DNA of 64,000 nucleotides from Neurospora tetrasperma FGSC 2508 (lineage: Eukaryota; Ascomycota; Sordariomycetes; Sordariales; Sordariaceae), in assembly GCF_000213175.1 (NCBI RefSeq), contig NW_009799179.1:7673981-7737980 (forward strand). The letters are read 5' to 3'. Under the pieces are notes generated by a model that was given only the letters and a program-made list of their open reading frames with translations, did not search any database and had not been told where the DNA came from. A program made the translations under genes and the position numbers. Shown piece after piece: positions 22,047 through 36,800 of this stretch (its first letter is position 1; the number at the start of each line of letters is the position of its first letter).

Positions 22047-24354
22047 CGAGGTGAGCCTCAAGGGTAAGTGAGTGTATCAGGAGTGGTAGCTGCTAGAGGA
22101 CCCCAGGAAGGGATAATCCAGAACTAGTACCCCAACTTTGGGGGACCATGGATGCCCGGGTTGGGCAAGTCACTTCAGCGCACGAGACACTCGGCTGTAC
22201 AACCCAAGAAGAGCCTGCGGACAAACTTGAGGGTGTAACAAGAGAGATTCCAAGCACGCATAGCGGGATGGAGAGTCTAGAAGAGGGCCAGGGACTTACG
22301 AATCCAGCTTGTCGGCGTTGGTAAGGACCACACCAGGGACTGGCGGGTCCTGTAAAGGAGAAGCTGGAGCGACAGGGAAGGGCCTAGGCGGCGGCGTTGT
22401 GCTTTCCGACTCTATCGTGGCGTGCAATGGGCGCACCGGGCTTGTGTCGGTCGAGAAATGCTGAGAAGGTCTGGGAAGCAAACGGGAGTGTCGCAAGGAT
22501 GGGAAGTCGCGTGGTGCGCTGAATGGGGTCGATACGGGAAATTGACTATCTAGTGGTTGGTGTGGTTGGGGGCTTGTATAACGTCGTTCGGTAGAAACAA
22601 GTCGCTTAATGGCAAGCCGAGTATGACAATCTGTAAGACGGAATGGAAGCGAAAATTATAGTTGGAATAGAGTAGTTGGGATCCGGCTTGCGGGTGTGTG
22701 GTATGGACAGGACAAGGAGCGAAGAACTGTAGCGAAAAAAGGACGGACGACAGGCTCCAAGAGAGAGCAGATGGCAGATGAGCGACAGATGACAGATGAT
22801 GATGGATGTGTGTGGCAGCAGATCGGGGCGAAAGCAAGTCCAAGTGGAAAGTGGAAAGTTTGTCGGGGATATACGCGTGGATAGCGTTATGGCGCAGAAC
22901 AGCACTGCAGCCAGCTTCCACTTTGCAATCTCGAACCCACCGGGCTGTATCGGTACTAGTACGGAGTAGGTACGGATCCGTGGTCTGCGACTTCCAGGTA
23001 GTGGCCGGGGCTAGCGATTGTCGTTAATTTATCACTGCGTTGGTACCAAGACAATTGTCATTGGCGCCTTCCGTGTTTCCCAGTTGGTCCTGCGCTCCTG
23101 GCAGCACTGCCTGCATGCGCTGTTTACCTATCCACGGGCGAATGGCGTCAAGTTAGGTACCAAGTTGCTACTGTAAAGCGTCGGTACTGAGAGTTCAGCT
23201 TCGATTCCTTTTCTCCTCAGTTTTCTGTCTTATTCTTCAGTCGTCTGTCTTCGTGGACTCGCAGCTCCCGTTCCGGAGTCCATATTTGTAGTGTAGCCAC
23301 GAGCTCCTGAACGGGGGGATCTCGCCCATTCCACCATGGCCCGAATGGGTTAGCCCCAGATCCCGACTGGGGGCTTTCCGGTGGGGATCTCGGCCTCCCC
23401 TGGCGCTGGCGGGCACTGCGATGGGTCCAGACAAGACCCACTCAATCATAGAGTGCAGTCGGGTGCCGTGCGGTGATGCGTGGTCTCGTCTCGAGCTCCC
23501 GCCCGTAACCATAAATGGCTTCGCTGTTTCCCAACAACCTCGCACAGCCATGTCAATCGATGCTTGGACCCAACGAACGAGAGATGACCGCTGTACCTGA
23601 CCCTTTGAATTTTTGCTGCCGGTTTATCGTGCAGTGCAGTGCAGTGCAGTGCGGTGCAGTTTTGTTACCCGTCCTTAATCCCCTTACACAGTACGTTACG
23701 TTACGCTGTTGCGGGGAAATGAGACGCACAACATAGTAAGCCTCGCTGATGCTGACTAGCCTGGTTACATACATACACCACATGCAGCGACCAGCGAGCA
23801 ACCGACCTAAGTGTAATCAGTGGGCTATTGGGGCCCTGGACAGGCGGCTTATCCGTTCGCTGGGCATGGAATTTCCTCACGTCGCCCGAGATCACTTCCT
23901 TGGCTCTTGGATCTGCGCCTTTATCCAGGATCACGATATTTTTGCGATTTTGGGATCCCACTGATCCTCTTTGCCACTGGATCTCCACGCTCCCACGGCA
24001 TCCATGAGGCGTCATAACGACCAGGGTATCTCAACTTCCAAGGCGGTGCAGTTGCAGACGAGGCACTCGTCACATCTTCAGGGCCTTCACAGTTGGCCTG
24101 TGATCACATCACACGGTCCAAGTCTTTGCCGCGCTATGGGCGTTACTGCACATATTCCCATCATCCGTCATTGTCATGTTCGTAGATTGAGGACATAAGA
24201 GTCGCTAGAGAATGATATGAAGTACCAAGGAATAGCAAAATAAGTCGCTCACAGCCCGACCAAATCTCTAGTTGCAGTAATCTTGGGCTATTCGCAATTG
24301 ATTCATGCCATGATCTGATAAGTAAACATGAGATACTTGAACACGAGCTACCTA
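22047..24354. other. sec2 promoter and leader; intergenic up to the transposon block
   Basis: Holds the sec2 leader, with a likely 5'UTR intron donor near 22303. It also has a pentanucleotide repeat, six GCAGT units with one variant, at 23631-23660, followed by GTTAC units near 23693. No gene recognised between 23000 and 24354. Confidence 0.5.
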
Positions 24355-25386
24355 CAGTCGGGTCCCCTGTTCAAGCAACCCCCAGTACGAGCAACCCCCC
24401 CTGTTGTAGCAACCCCCATAGCGAAATCTGGCTTTTTTTTTTGCTTAGTAAGCGCAACCGAGCAACTAGCAACAAAATATAGAAAATTTGCTCGTAAATT
24501 TACTAATAATCTGGTAGTTCCCCACCAGAAATCTCCCCATTCTACACTGCACACACCACTTACTGTAACCCTTACAACCTTATAACACTACTAAACCAGG
24601 TAATTCCTTGCTTCTGATGTGATTTCTGGTGTCGCTAACGGTTCCTTGACTCTATACAGACTCCATTTCGGTTATTTTGCCCATAGAATCAATTATAGTC
24701 GCTACTATTACCCTCGCGCAGAAGAAAGCCATCCGCAAATAGTATAAGAACCAGCCGCTCAAACTATTCCTCAAAGTTATAATTATGTGGGCTGCTAATT
24801 AATACTAGCTCTCTCCCAATAAATCCTCAATATCCCGTATTTTTAACCTATATTACGATTACCTTAATAATAATTATTTTAGCAACGCTATCGATCTTAA
24901 GAAGAGAATTAAGGTTCCCTCTAATTAGTTCCCAATATTAGAGAAGATCTTATATATTTAGTAAGTCGAGATAGAGCTTCGTAGGGTACCTACTAGTACG
25001 GAGGTTTTGTAATATAAGGCTACCTAAATCTAGATAAGTATAGAGGAGGCTAGAGAGGGTAAACCCCTTAAACTAGTACTAGCCTTTAGTCGAAAATAGT
25101 CTATCCTTTTTAAAAAGAGGTTCAAAATTACGAATAGGACCTTCTATAGCAAGGCTACCTCTATAAAGACTACTAATAAGGTTGCTTAATAGATAGAAAC
25201 TATTCGTATTACTATTGCTACTACCCCGCTAGGAAACTAGTATAATATAAATTAAATTAGTTAATTTTAGAGGATGTTCCCCTTATCTAGTTTAACTACT
25301 GCCCAGCGCCCTAGTTTAAAGTAAGATAAGGTACGTATCTCTTTCGCCTTTACTATTAACGATATTAGCGATAATTAATATTAAAT
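24355..25386 (+). mobile_element. pogo/Fot1-like DNA transposon, 5' half, degenerate
   Basis: Starts with CAGTCGGGTCCCC directly after a TA, as expected for a pogo-type terminal inverted repeat with TA target duplication. Close to the end are three spaced copies of GCAACCCCC (24376-24415). Conceptual translation of 24660-25386 gives a decayed CENP-B/pogo transposase. It has an N-terminal helix-turn-helix region, then a block like YNxDExGxF, then SLTTAQRP and LKQDKVRISFAFT, the region around the first catalytic Asp. Many stops are present and almost all CpA have been lost, consistent with RIP. The rest of the transposase and the right terminus are absent because the gypsy element interrupts it and the far side has been lost. 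Confidence 0.7.
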
Positions 25387-25790
25387 TATTATAGGGTTAG
25401 CTTGTATACTTTATACCTAGTGCCAACGTATAGCAGCTTCTAAGATTGCCGTACGCTATTATCACCACTGGCAATCTAGCTATTACCGGCAGCTAATTAG
25501 TTAGAGCGTTGCTTACTGCGGGTTTGTAGACCCGCCGGCGGCTATCCTTATAAGGCCAGCCTTCTAGGTACTCGGCTATACTTCTCTTCTTTTCTCCTTC
25601 GTACAATTACGTATATTTATATCTACTATCTACCCTTTGCCCGTAATAGTTAATTGTACCTTTTAACTATTATATTTGTAGTGTAAAACTATTCCTTTTT
25701 ATTGCGCGATTAATTTTTAATTAGCGTGTGCGTATAGGAATCGCTTTACCTATTGAATCGCTGAATCTAATATTACAAAATATTGATAAT
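25387..25790 (+). repeat. Left LTR of the outer gypsy element
   Basis: Begins TATTATAGGGTTAGCTTGTA at the point where the pogo transposase similarity stops. The 3' limit is approximate because no full partner copy exists in the window. It holds a TATA-like box (TATAAGG, near 25549) followed by a pyrimidine-rich start region, as expected for an LTR promoter. Confidence 0.6.
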
Positions 25791-28700
25791 TGTAATTATA
25801 ATAATTATAGTCTTAGTTTCGCCCCCTTTATTTAATAAATAAAGGTAAGTACTCTTTATTTAAAGGATAAGAGACCGCCTTATATAATTATCCTTTTTTA
25901 TATTTTATAACGAAAGCAGTAACTATATATCCTTCTCTCCTACTTGTAGTACTGATAATTTTATTAATTTTAGTACCCCTCCTAAAAATATATTGTTTAA
26001 TTTAAATAATATTTATAAAGTATTTAACGAGGTTGTTAGTACGACCGATGTTACTATTTATTAAATTGCGCTTATTAAGCTTCTCCCCTCAATAATAGTT
26101 AATAATCTTCTTATTAGTATTTGCAACGACGAGGAAAAGAAGGCCGTCCTTCGTACTTACTTCAATATAATTAATATCCTTATTTAGGACCCTGCCTTCC
26201 GTTCGATTATCGTCCTATTCGGTTACCTTTATTATAATAACCTCGTTTAGTATAAGGATATTACGGTCGATTTTAAGCGTAGTAAGAAGGAATTAAAGAT
26301 TATTCGTAAAGTAATTACTAAGGTTTAAAATAATTTTAATTAGATTAACCTTAATTATTTTAATTTTAAGGCTAAGTACGCTGACCTTTAGAAGAAATAT
26401 AATAACCTTAATATAAACTATACTACTCTTAAATTTTATAATACTAATATTAAGTCTCTATATAATAACCTTACTAAAATAATTAGTACTAGTATTAGTA
26501 AAATATTATTATTAAAATAGACTGTAGAGAACCTATCTATTTTTATTAGTAAGGAAAATATTAATACCGCCTATAAATATAAGACTTTTAAGGTATAATA
26601 TTTCTATATTTTGTCCTAATAGAAGTATAACCCCCTCCTTTATATTAATAAGGATATTAAAATTATTTATATTGCTATATTATTAGGTTCCGAAATTTTA
26701 TCTAATATTCAAAACGACTTAAATATTATTTAAAATGGAGGAAATACGGACTCTTAACGTTAGAAGACCGGCGCCGAATTTATAAAGTATTTAATTACCC
26801 GTTTTTAGAATATTAATTTTAAAATGGATATTGGCCGTCGTTTAAAGGAGTTCTTTATAAAAGATATATTTTTTGTAGAGTTCGAATTAGAGTTTACTAA
26901 TTTAATAAATTTCTATAGCTTCGACGATTCTATAAAGGTTTACTATTTATATAATGAAATTAATAAATACCTTTGTAACGTTCTTATATATTATAACCTC
27001 CTTAAAGCTAACGATTTTAAGAGGTAGTTTGTAATTTATTGTATTATTGCTAGTAATTTAGAAAATACTAACTACCGTTATAAGATAAATATTTATATTT
27101 TTAATAATAATACCCCTACTAATAGAAGTTCCAGTAATATTAATACTAATACGGGCGGCGCTTCTAATTCTTATAATACTAATAATATCCTTATTAGTTA
27201 GGGTAGTAATAAAATAAACTTCGATATTATTAACTTTACTATCTTTATTTATAAAAATGTTTTTAAATAGTATACCTATAATAGTAAATACTGCTATTAT
27301 AGCGGCGATAGTTATATTACCCGTAATTATTTCGCTTTTATTAATTATAGTACTTAGGGCCCTTAATATAATAAGGGTAAAAAGAATAAGGGTAAGGGTA
27401 GAGGTAAGGGTTGTTATAATAGGGAGGAAGTCTACGCCGCCGAAGCTATATCCGCCGCCGCCGCCGCTATTATTACTCCTATTATAATTACTATTGCTAC
27501 TACTATTAATAATAAGTACTATAACGAGTTGGAAAACGTTTAATTTTTGTATTTAGTTGCGTATAGAGGCTTTTCCTATTATTATTATAGAGATAAGTTT
27601 TAGGCTCCCTAGAATTAAAGGGTTTAGAGGAGGTTAAGATATAATTATTAGATAGTTCTACTTCTTTAAATTTAATACTTTTATTTTCTTATATTATAAT
27701 TAAATTATATAAAAATTATTATACTACTTTTATTAATTCCGGCCATTTTATATTCGCTTTTATCGATCGCTCTTTTGTTATTAAATATAATTTTCCTTAT
27801 TTCCGCTTCCGCTAAATAAAGAAATTCGTCTTCGCTAATAGGGTAATTAAGGGTATTATTTCTAAAGGGGTAATAGTTAAACTCTATATTAGGTACTACG
27901 ACGAAATAATTACCTTTTTAATTTATAATATTTTAAAGAATTATTTAATTATTTTAGAGTTCCTATAAATATAATATTATAAACCTAAAATTAATTATAA
28001 TTAGTACGGGGTATATTTTACTAGCCCGACTTATAAAGGATACTATTTATTTATTAATTTTTCTAAAAATTAATCGACGGCCCTAAGAATCCTTATTAAT
28101 TAGATTTCGGTTACGACTATCCGTAGTAAAGTCGCCCTAATTCTATAATTGGTTCCGAAGTTCGAAATTGTTAGCCCTACTAAAGTATTAGTACCGACGG
28201 TATTTCTAAGGACCCGGGCTATTAGTTTTGCTAGAGAAGTACCGACGCTAGTAATATTCATATTAAGAGGCAGAACTACTAATTCTATTTAAGAAGAATT
28301 AATACTACTTATATTAGAAAATAGAGCTACTAGTCCTATTTAAATAAAGTTAATATTACTATTTCCCGTAGCGAATGTTAATAAGGCTTTATTTACTTTC
28401 TAAATTAATTACTAACCTATTTTTACCCCTATTAAGGTACTAATAATTAGTAGAGCTAAATTTAAAGTTAGTATTATAGGTACGGCGGCTCTTCTAATTA
28501 AAACCAAGAGCCTAACGTATTACGACTCTTATATCCGCCTTAATAGCTAATACGTTTTTATAAGTATAAAGTACCCTTAAGTCCGCTATTATTGTAATTT
28601 TAATAAGGATTCGTCTATTAAATTAAGTAATATTAGGGAATTTAATACGGCGATTTTCAATTTTATTTACGAATCCTAACAATTATAGCCGTATATTATA

Positions 28701-30448
28701 AACTATATTGAAATTGAAAGGCTAGCTATTACGGTAGAGGTCCGGAATATAGATTTAACCAAAGGGATAGTTATCGATATTATAAATAGTAATAGATAAT
28801 AATATAAAGAAAGCTTTTCCCCCCTTCTCTACCCTTTTATTAATAATTTAGTTAGCGATTATTTATTAGAAGATTTTTAGGAAGCGGCGATTTTAATTAA
28901 AGTAATCTACCTTATTAGTATTTTCGATAAAAATATAATACTCTATAAAGAGATAATCCGGCGTATATATTTAACTAAAATTTCTAATAAGGATATAAAG
29001 AAATTCTTCAATAAAGCCGACCGTCTAGTTAAAATAAAGGACGAAATTATTGTTATTTTAAAGGAAATAAAAGGATAGTAATATATTAATAAGGTAGTAG
29101 TTTTCCTCCTATCCCTAATTAAAGAAGTTCCGCTTAATTATTTATATAATTATAAGATTAAATTCTAGTTGAGAGTAACTCCCCCTAATATAAGGCCGTA
29201 TTATATATCCCCGATTGAGGTTAATATTATTAAGAAATAGATTAATAATAATTTAAAAAAGAGTTTTATCCGCCTATTTTAGTCCGCGGCCACTTCCCCT
29301 ATTCTCCTAATAAAAAAGCCCGGCGGCGGTGTTCGTATTTGTATTGATTATTATAGTATTAATAATATAACGTTAAAAATACGCTACCCGTTACGTTTAA
29401 TTAAGGAAACCCTCGATACTATTTACCGAATATAGATCTTTATTAAGTTTAATATAATTGCTATATTAAATAGGATTTGTATAAAGGAAGGATATAAATA
29501 GTTTATTATATTTATTACTCGTTTTAGTCTCTACGAATCTATTATTTACCTAATCGACCTTTAAAGTACTCCGGGAACTTTTTAAAATTATATTAACAAC
29601 GTTTTATATAATATTTTTGATATATATACAATAATATATTTCGATAATATTTTAGTTTATTTGGATAATGAAGAAGATTATGAGAGTTATATTAGGGAGG
29701 TCTTATAATAGATAATTCGAGTGGGGTTTTAGATTAATATTAATAAGTATAAATTCTATATTATAAGGATGAAATATTTTGGTTTAAGTATTATTCTAGG
29801 AGGATTCGAAATAGACCCTAATAAAATAACTATTATAGACATTTAGGAAATTTTAAAGATTAAAAAAGTATTATAGTATTTCTTAGGCTTCGTTAATTTC
29901 TACTAGCGGTTTATCAAGTACTTCTTAATTATCGCTAATCTATTGTATAAATTAATAAAGAAGTCGATAGATTGGTTATAGACCGACCGCTATTAAAAAT
30001 CATTTAAAGCTTTTAAAAAGGCTTTTAGTAGTAGTCTAGTATTCCGGATCTATAATTGGTTTAAATAAATTATTATTAAGACAGACGCCTCGAATTAGAT
30101 TTGTAGTAGTATATTATTCTAATATAATAAGGAGGGTATTTTATATTCAATTATTTACTTTAGCTAGCGGTATTCTACGGTTAAATATAATTATAATATT
30201 TATAATAAGGAATTATTAATTATTATTAAAGCCTTCGAGGAATAGCGCTTGGAGTTGGAAGGGGTTTAAGAATTTTTTGAAGTCCTTATTAACTATAAAA
30301 GTTTAAAGATTTTTATAGTTAATAAGTAATTTACTCCTTATTATATACGTTAATCCTAATTCCTCTCCTATTTTAATTTTATAATTAAATACTGCTTTAG
30401 ATTTTTATAAATACGCCCTAACGTATTGAGTAGGAAGTTAAAAGATTT

Positions 30449-30839
30449 TATTACGCAATAGAATCCCCGCTAGAATAAAGTATACTGTAGTACCCTTAAC
30501 GGATTTGTTAAGGGTTACTATAATATAGCCTTATATAGCGTATTAATAGTAATAGACGAATTCGTCTCCTTAAGAGACGAATTCTCTTCCTCAATCAATT
30601 ATTATCTACAACCAAAAATTCTTATTCAATAATACTATTCATTAATATAAATTCTAAATTACAATTAATTATAGTTCCTTAAAACAAATCCGTTACTCAA
30701 TAACGAATCCGCTATACATTAATCCCTTTAACGAATCCGTCACCTACTAGATTCTTCTTTCAAAGCGAATCTATTAGTAATAAATCTATTACTAAGTAGT
30801 ATAGTAACTATAATCTTAACTCCCTATAATACCGTAGTA
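30449..30839 (+). repeat. Left LTR (391 bp) of the inner gypsy element
   Basis: Runs from TATTACGCAA to ATACCGTAGTA. It aligns without gaps to 41548-41938. Internal ACGAATCC/GAATCCGT-like short repeats are visible. Confidence 0.92.
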
Positions 30840-33800
30840 AATAGTTTCTACAACTTTAAAATCGAACTAATCTTTTTACTTCTTTATTATTACTTATAAA
30901 TTATCTTCTACCTATATAATATCTCTTCGTCCCCTTAGAATCGCGTCCTGTAATAACAAATCGAAATAGCGTCTATCTAAATAAAAGCTAATACTAAGAG
31001 GGTTAATAGTCTTTATAAATTATACGAACAGCATCCTAAATACCCTATATAAACGGACGTCGATAGTTACAATATTAGAGCTTTCGATTACTATAGAAGA
31101 ATTTAATACCGATCTAAAGACTATACTAAATATACTACTAAAAACGAGCCTTTTAATAATAGTAATAAATCTATTTACTTTCCCTATTAAACAACCAATT
31201 ATAAAATATTTAAAAAGTATCTTTATTCTATTATTATAAAATATAACAAATTCGTTACTAATATATAAATCGATAGAACTCTTACAACCTAAGGAATAAG
31301 AAACGAAGTAATTAGGACGAGTATAAGGGAAATAATATTAATCCTATACTAAACTAAATCTTCTTATCCGATTTAAATAGTTAAATAATATACTATAGGG
31401 GCCACTTCCAATACTATAGTATAATATTAGGCTTAGAATATTAAGAGTAAAAGAAAGGAGGAATAGACGTAAATAGGAGCGAGCTTTTTGCCCTCTAATA
31501 GTCTAATCTACCTTACTAATATAGAATAATTACGAATCGATTTTATACGAATTAGCAAATCTATTAAAAAATATTTAGAAGATTTTATATATACCCGAGG
31601 TTGGCTAAATACTATAAAAACTATTTATAGAGTATTCCTCAATACTCCTAATCCTAAGAAGGAGACGGATTTAATACTATACTAAATATTACCAGCGATA
31701 TTTCGGGTATCGCTAATTATAATTATATAGAAGAATTTAACGTTAGTTCTAATATTTCAATCCCTTATTAATATTATATTAGGGGTTGCGCGCTCGGTTC
31801 GCAAACTAATAATTTAACTTATACTAAAGGTCCGGTTTTATATTAAAAATATTAAGGAGAACTATTAAATTACTTAGAGGATTAAATCCTAAACTAATTT
31901 AATTACTTCCTTATTCTCGCTATATATTTAAATAAAATACTAAATATCGCTATCTTCTACTATAATAGGAATATTTAAAATACGTATTCCTAAATCTTTT
32001 AATAATAGATACTATTGCCCTATTATTAAATTAATACTATAGGAAATTAAAGTATAAATTAATATTAGATCCGATACCTTTATACCTAATATTAAAAAAA
32101 GTAACATTAATATTATAATAAAAGACTATTTATTTAATAATTCTACTATTCCTAATAAATTATTTAATACTTTTAGTAAAATAAATATTGAAAGAAAAAC
32201 CTACGGCCGGACTATCGACGGATCCGGTTATATTTAAGGCTAAAAATAGGGTTAATAAATCTACTATTTATCTGGCTGGAATAAACGTTAAAAATATTAA
32301 TACTAAGGTTGGATGTTATAAAAATACTCTTATAAGCGCTTCTATTATACCTATTACTTATAATAGCTTTATATATTTAAAAGTAAACTAAAGTATATTA
32401 TTACTACAAATTTCCTCTAATTTTCCTCCTAACGGTTTCTTCCCTAATTTCTAATAGCCTAACGACCTTATAAGTTAATTTAAATACGCTTATGCCTATA
32501 AGGCTATATATCCGCTTTATAATTATCTAATATACTTTTATTTAAAATAGGGAATAGGTTTATATAAATATTTAAGTATTCTCAACTACCCAACTAACTT
32601 CCCTACTAGTCTATTAACCCCCTTATCTAAATTTAAAGGAAGAAATAGCGGTAGTAATAAAAAATTACCTTAATAGAATATTACTAACGCTTTTAAAAAT
32701 CTTAACGATCCTAATAATTTTAAGAATCCCTATAATAGAGGACGGCTCCTAATATTTCTATTTTAAAGCCTAGCCTTTCTAAGCAGGGGCCCTCCCGACG
32801 GTCCTTTAGGCCTACTATTCGTAGTATTAAATTATTATAATACTAGTCCTCTTAGCGATATCCGAACGGGAAATAATAATTAAAAAGTATAGAAAGTTAA
32901 TATATTTTAGCCTAATACCCCTTATAATAAATATTAAGGATATATAATATTTTATATAGAAAAGATTTTATACTATTGAAATTTCTTTAATTAGGAGGCT
33001 AATGTTCGAATAAGTACTGAAGGTAGTTTATATTACTTCTAAAAGGTATTCTCCTATTTCCCGAACTTATTAAAGGGCGAAATAATAATCTAATAGATAT
33101 TAGAATTATTAACCGAGGATTACAAGATTTATATAGAATTATTTAATATCCTATTCTAATTAATAAATAAATATTTTAAAATCGATTTAAGTAAAGCCGT
33201 AAAATAGTTGTAAAAGAATTAATTTATAGAGGTGCGTAACGCCCGCGAGAAGTCCGTCTATATTTTTGCCGGTCTATTATTCTATTATATACAATAATAA
33301 AATAATATTATTAATTACTAATAATTATACTATCTCTATATTAATTTATATTTTAATTTATAAAGTCTAATAGATAAACCGGTAGCGGATAATACTAAGG
33401 AGCGGTATTTACGCTAAATAAATATTAAAGTATAAATCTAATAGAAGGCACTTAGAGAGTAATATATTAAATTATTTATATACTTCGAAAATAAAGACGA
33501 AGAGATCGCTAAGGATTATAATAAAAAGGATATATACTAGGAAGGATTTAACTTTAATTTAAAAGGATTCGTTGTATAGTTATTTCTCTTCCTAAGGTTA
33601 TAGTAAAGGATATTAAAATCGAGGTTCGAACGAATAATATTAGTAGAATAAATGGAATTAAGAGGAAAATAATCGCAGGTAAAATAATTATTATTGTAGA
33701 AATAATAGGCGCCGTAACCGTCGCTAAAAGTACTTTTATTAATAAAAAACTAATAGTAATAGTAATTCCTATTTACAAAATTATTATTATTTTTATAAGA

Positions 33801-36800
33801 ATACGCTAAATTCGAAGAAGAAGGTTAAAGAGTTTAAAGAATTTAATTATATTATTATTAGTAAAGGAAAGGATAAAGTAAAAAAAGAAGTAAATTTTAT
33901 ATATAGCGTCGAAAATATTCTAAATAAGGGTAAGGATTATTTAGCTAAATCTAATATAGTACTAGCTAAATTCGCTAATTAGGCTGAATATTACTAAACT
34001 TTAATTACTATTAATAATATAAAGGAGGGTAAATTAATTAATTATATAGGCTAATTCTAAATTATTGTAAGCCTTCTTATAATTAATAATTATAATTTAT
34101 CAAACGCTAAAGAAAATATTAACCTTGCCTTTTAAAAACGTTAAATTATCGAAGCGAATCCTATATTAATTACTAAATTAGTACGTATTCTATATAAAAT
34201 AATATACTTAATTATACCGATTAGTGGAAATTTAAATAGCTTAGAGGTTAATATTTACTTAAATTTAGGAGCATTTAATATTTTAATTAGTAAGAAATTC
34301 GTTTATAAATTTATAAAGAACCTATATTTCTTCCCTATATCCAGTTTTCAAATTAACAGTATTTTAGGTAGCGAGGAGATTACAAAATAGGTAGAATTTA
34401 ATTTCTATATATAAGGATATATCCAAAGAATATAGATTAGTAAATATTTTTCTATCCGTACTAATATTGTAACCGACTTCGTACCCTATTTATTATTAGG
34501 AACTTATTTCCTTATTGATTATAAAGTAATTCTTAATTTTATTTTAAAGGAAGTCTATTTTCGTTCGGTCTATAATATAAAAATAAAAGGTTAGGCATTT
34601 AGGAAAATTAAAATAGAACGTTACGCCTAAATTTAAAGGGAAATAATATATATAATTACTAAAGTATTATAAATTATTTTACGTAAGGTTACTTCCGTTA
34701 AGAAGGTAATAATATTTATTTTTACTAAAATATAAGTCCCGGTTTAATATATTAACCTTCCTCAGGATTTATAGAAATTCGATCCAAGAGCCTATAACTT
34801 CCAAGCCAACTATAATAATATCTTCAATTATACTATTACCTACTATATAATAAAGAATATTACAATTTTAAACCGTACTATATAGCCTATCGTTATTAAG
34901 GTTTATAAAATTATTAAATATATTTACAAATATATAAGAAACGAATTTAATATACTAATAGATAATTATAATTTTAATTATCTCCTACCTACTATCTAAA
35001 TAAGACTTACTCTAAACTAATATATTATATTTTTTAATAAAGAAAATTAATAAATAGCGATATTAACCGACGAAGTAGACTTAAATATACTAATTCCCCT
35101 ATAGAAGTTAGAATCGTTCAAACTATTAATATAGGGTCTAAATAAGCCTAATAATATTCCTAAGGCGAAATTAATACGAAGGGTCAATATATATTATAAT
35201 TTACCGGAATTAGTTAAAAAACTTACTATATTAGTAAATAAATATAATATTTTCTATAATTGAAGAATAATTCTAATAATTGAAGATGAAAAAATACACA
35301 TTAATCTAATTGAAGATTAATAGAACTAAAAGCAATAAGTCCGTATTTACCTATTAGGATATAAAGACCGTACTTTCCTTCATAAAATATATAATTAATT
35401 ATATATTTAAAGTAGAATAAATTTTATAAATTAACCGGCGCCCTTAGCATATTCTATTTTTATTATATAATCTAAGAGTGCTAAAGGAAATAAGGGATAA
35501 ATCGTCTCTAATCTCCAACCGTTAAATAAAATCGCTATTCTAAATATATACTTTCTCCCTAATTAATAGGATATTATAAATAATATAATCAATTATATTA
35601 TTTTCTCTATCTTCAATACTTCGGGCTTCTTCTATTAATTGCTTATATATTTTAAATATAAGGATTATATAGTAATTAATAACCCCTACGGGTTCGAATA
35701 GTCTAATATAGTTTTAATAGGTTTTAAGAACGCCCCGGCGTTTATTTAACGCTTTATAAATTATTATTCTTTCGAATATCGGTATTTTATTCGTATATAT
35801 ATTAATAATATTATTATATTTAATAAAACGGCCGAGGAGGATCTTAAATACCTTCAAATAATATTAAATATTATTAATAAATATTATATTTATATTAGTA
35901 CTAATAAATTATTTATAAGGTATCCGTTGGTAAAATTGCTCAGCTATATAGTAAATAGAGAAGGAATTAACCGTACTAATAATTGTATTATTACTTTTAA
36001 ATAAATTAAATTCCCCAAAACTTTAAAAAATCCTAAAAATTTATATTAATATAGTAGAATAGCTTCGGTCTAGCGTAGTTTAATTCTAAATTAAAAACGC
36101 TCTATTCGAATACTATAAAACCAAACTATTTAAATAAGAGCGAAAGTTAGGAGAATTATTTACTGAAATATCTAAAAAAGCTTATAAGGTTTATACCGTT
36201 AGAACTAAATTTATTCTTATAAAAGAAGAACGAAGGTCCTTCGAAATTATATAGGCCGATTTATATAACTAAATTAAATTTTAGTACTATAACCGCTTAC
36301 GACCGCTTTTTTTTAAAACTAATATTTATAAGTAGAGTTTAATACAATAGCTTTCTAATTTATAAACGAAGAAAACGGCGAAAATATACCTAAATACAAT
36401 ATTCCTATTAAACAAATTCGTTTAATCGCCTTCATCTCTCGAGAAACGACTCTTACCGAAAAATATTATAGTTCTATAGAAGTTGAAATTATAATTATAA
36501 TTTAAATATTAAAGAAATAGCGGAAAATAATCTAATCTAACGAATATCTAATTACTATTTTAATAGACTATTCGCTAGTTAAAAGAATCCTAAAGTATAC
36601 GTCCTTAACTATTATAGACTTAATTAAAGCTAACTTTAAATTAATTAATATAGTAAATTAGACGTTTCAATTTCGGTTAAATATTTTTTATATTCCGGGA
36701 CTCTTAAATATTATATTTAATATACTATTATAACTCCTAATAGAATTTAATTACTATACCGATTATAATAACGTAAATTAACTAGAGAATATATAAGCGA

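Noticed and set aside
22296-22496. Possible upstream coding exon of sec2 joined through the GTAAGT near 22303
   Set aside because: No ATG opens this frame and only a weak GAG acceptor would keep it in phase with the sec2 frame; a noncoding leader exon is simpler.
23631-23660. GCAGT pentanucleotide repeat considered as a CRISPR-like or regulatory array
   Set aside because: Perfect head-to-tail units without spacers; an ordinary microsatellite.
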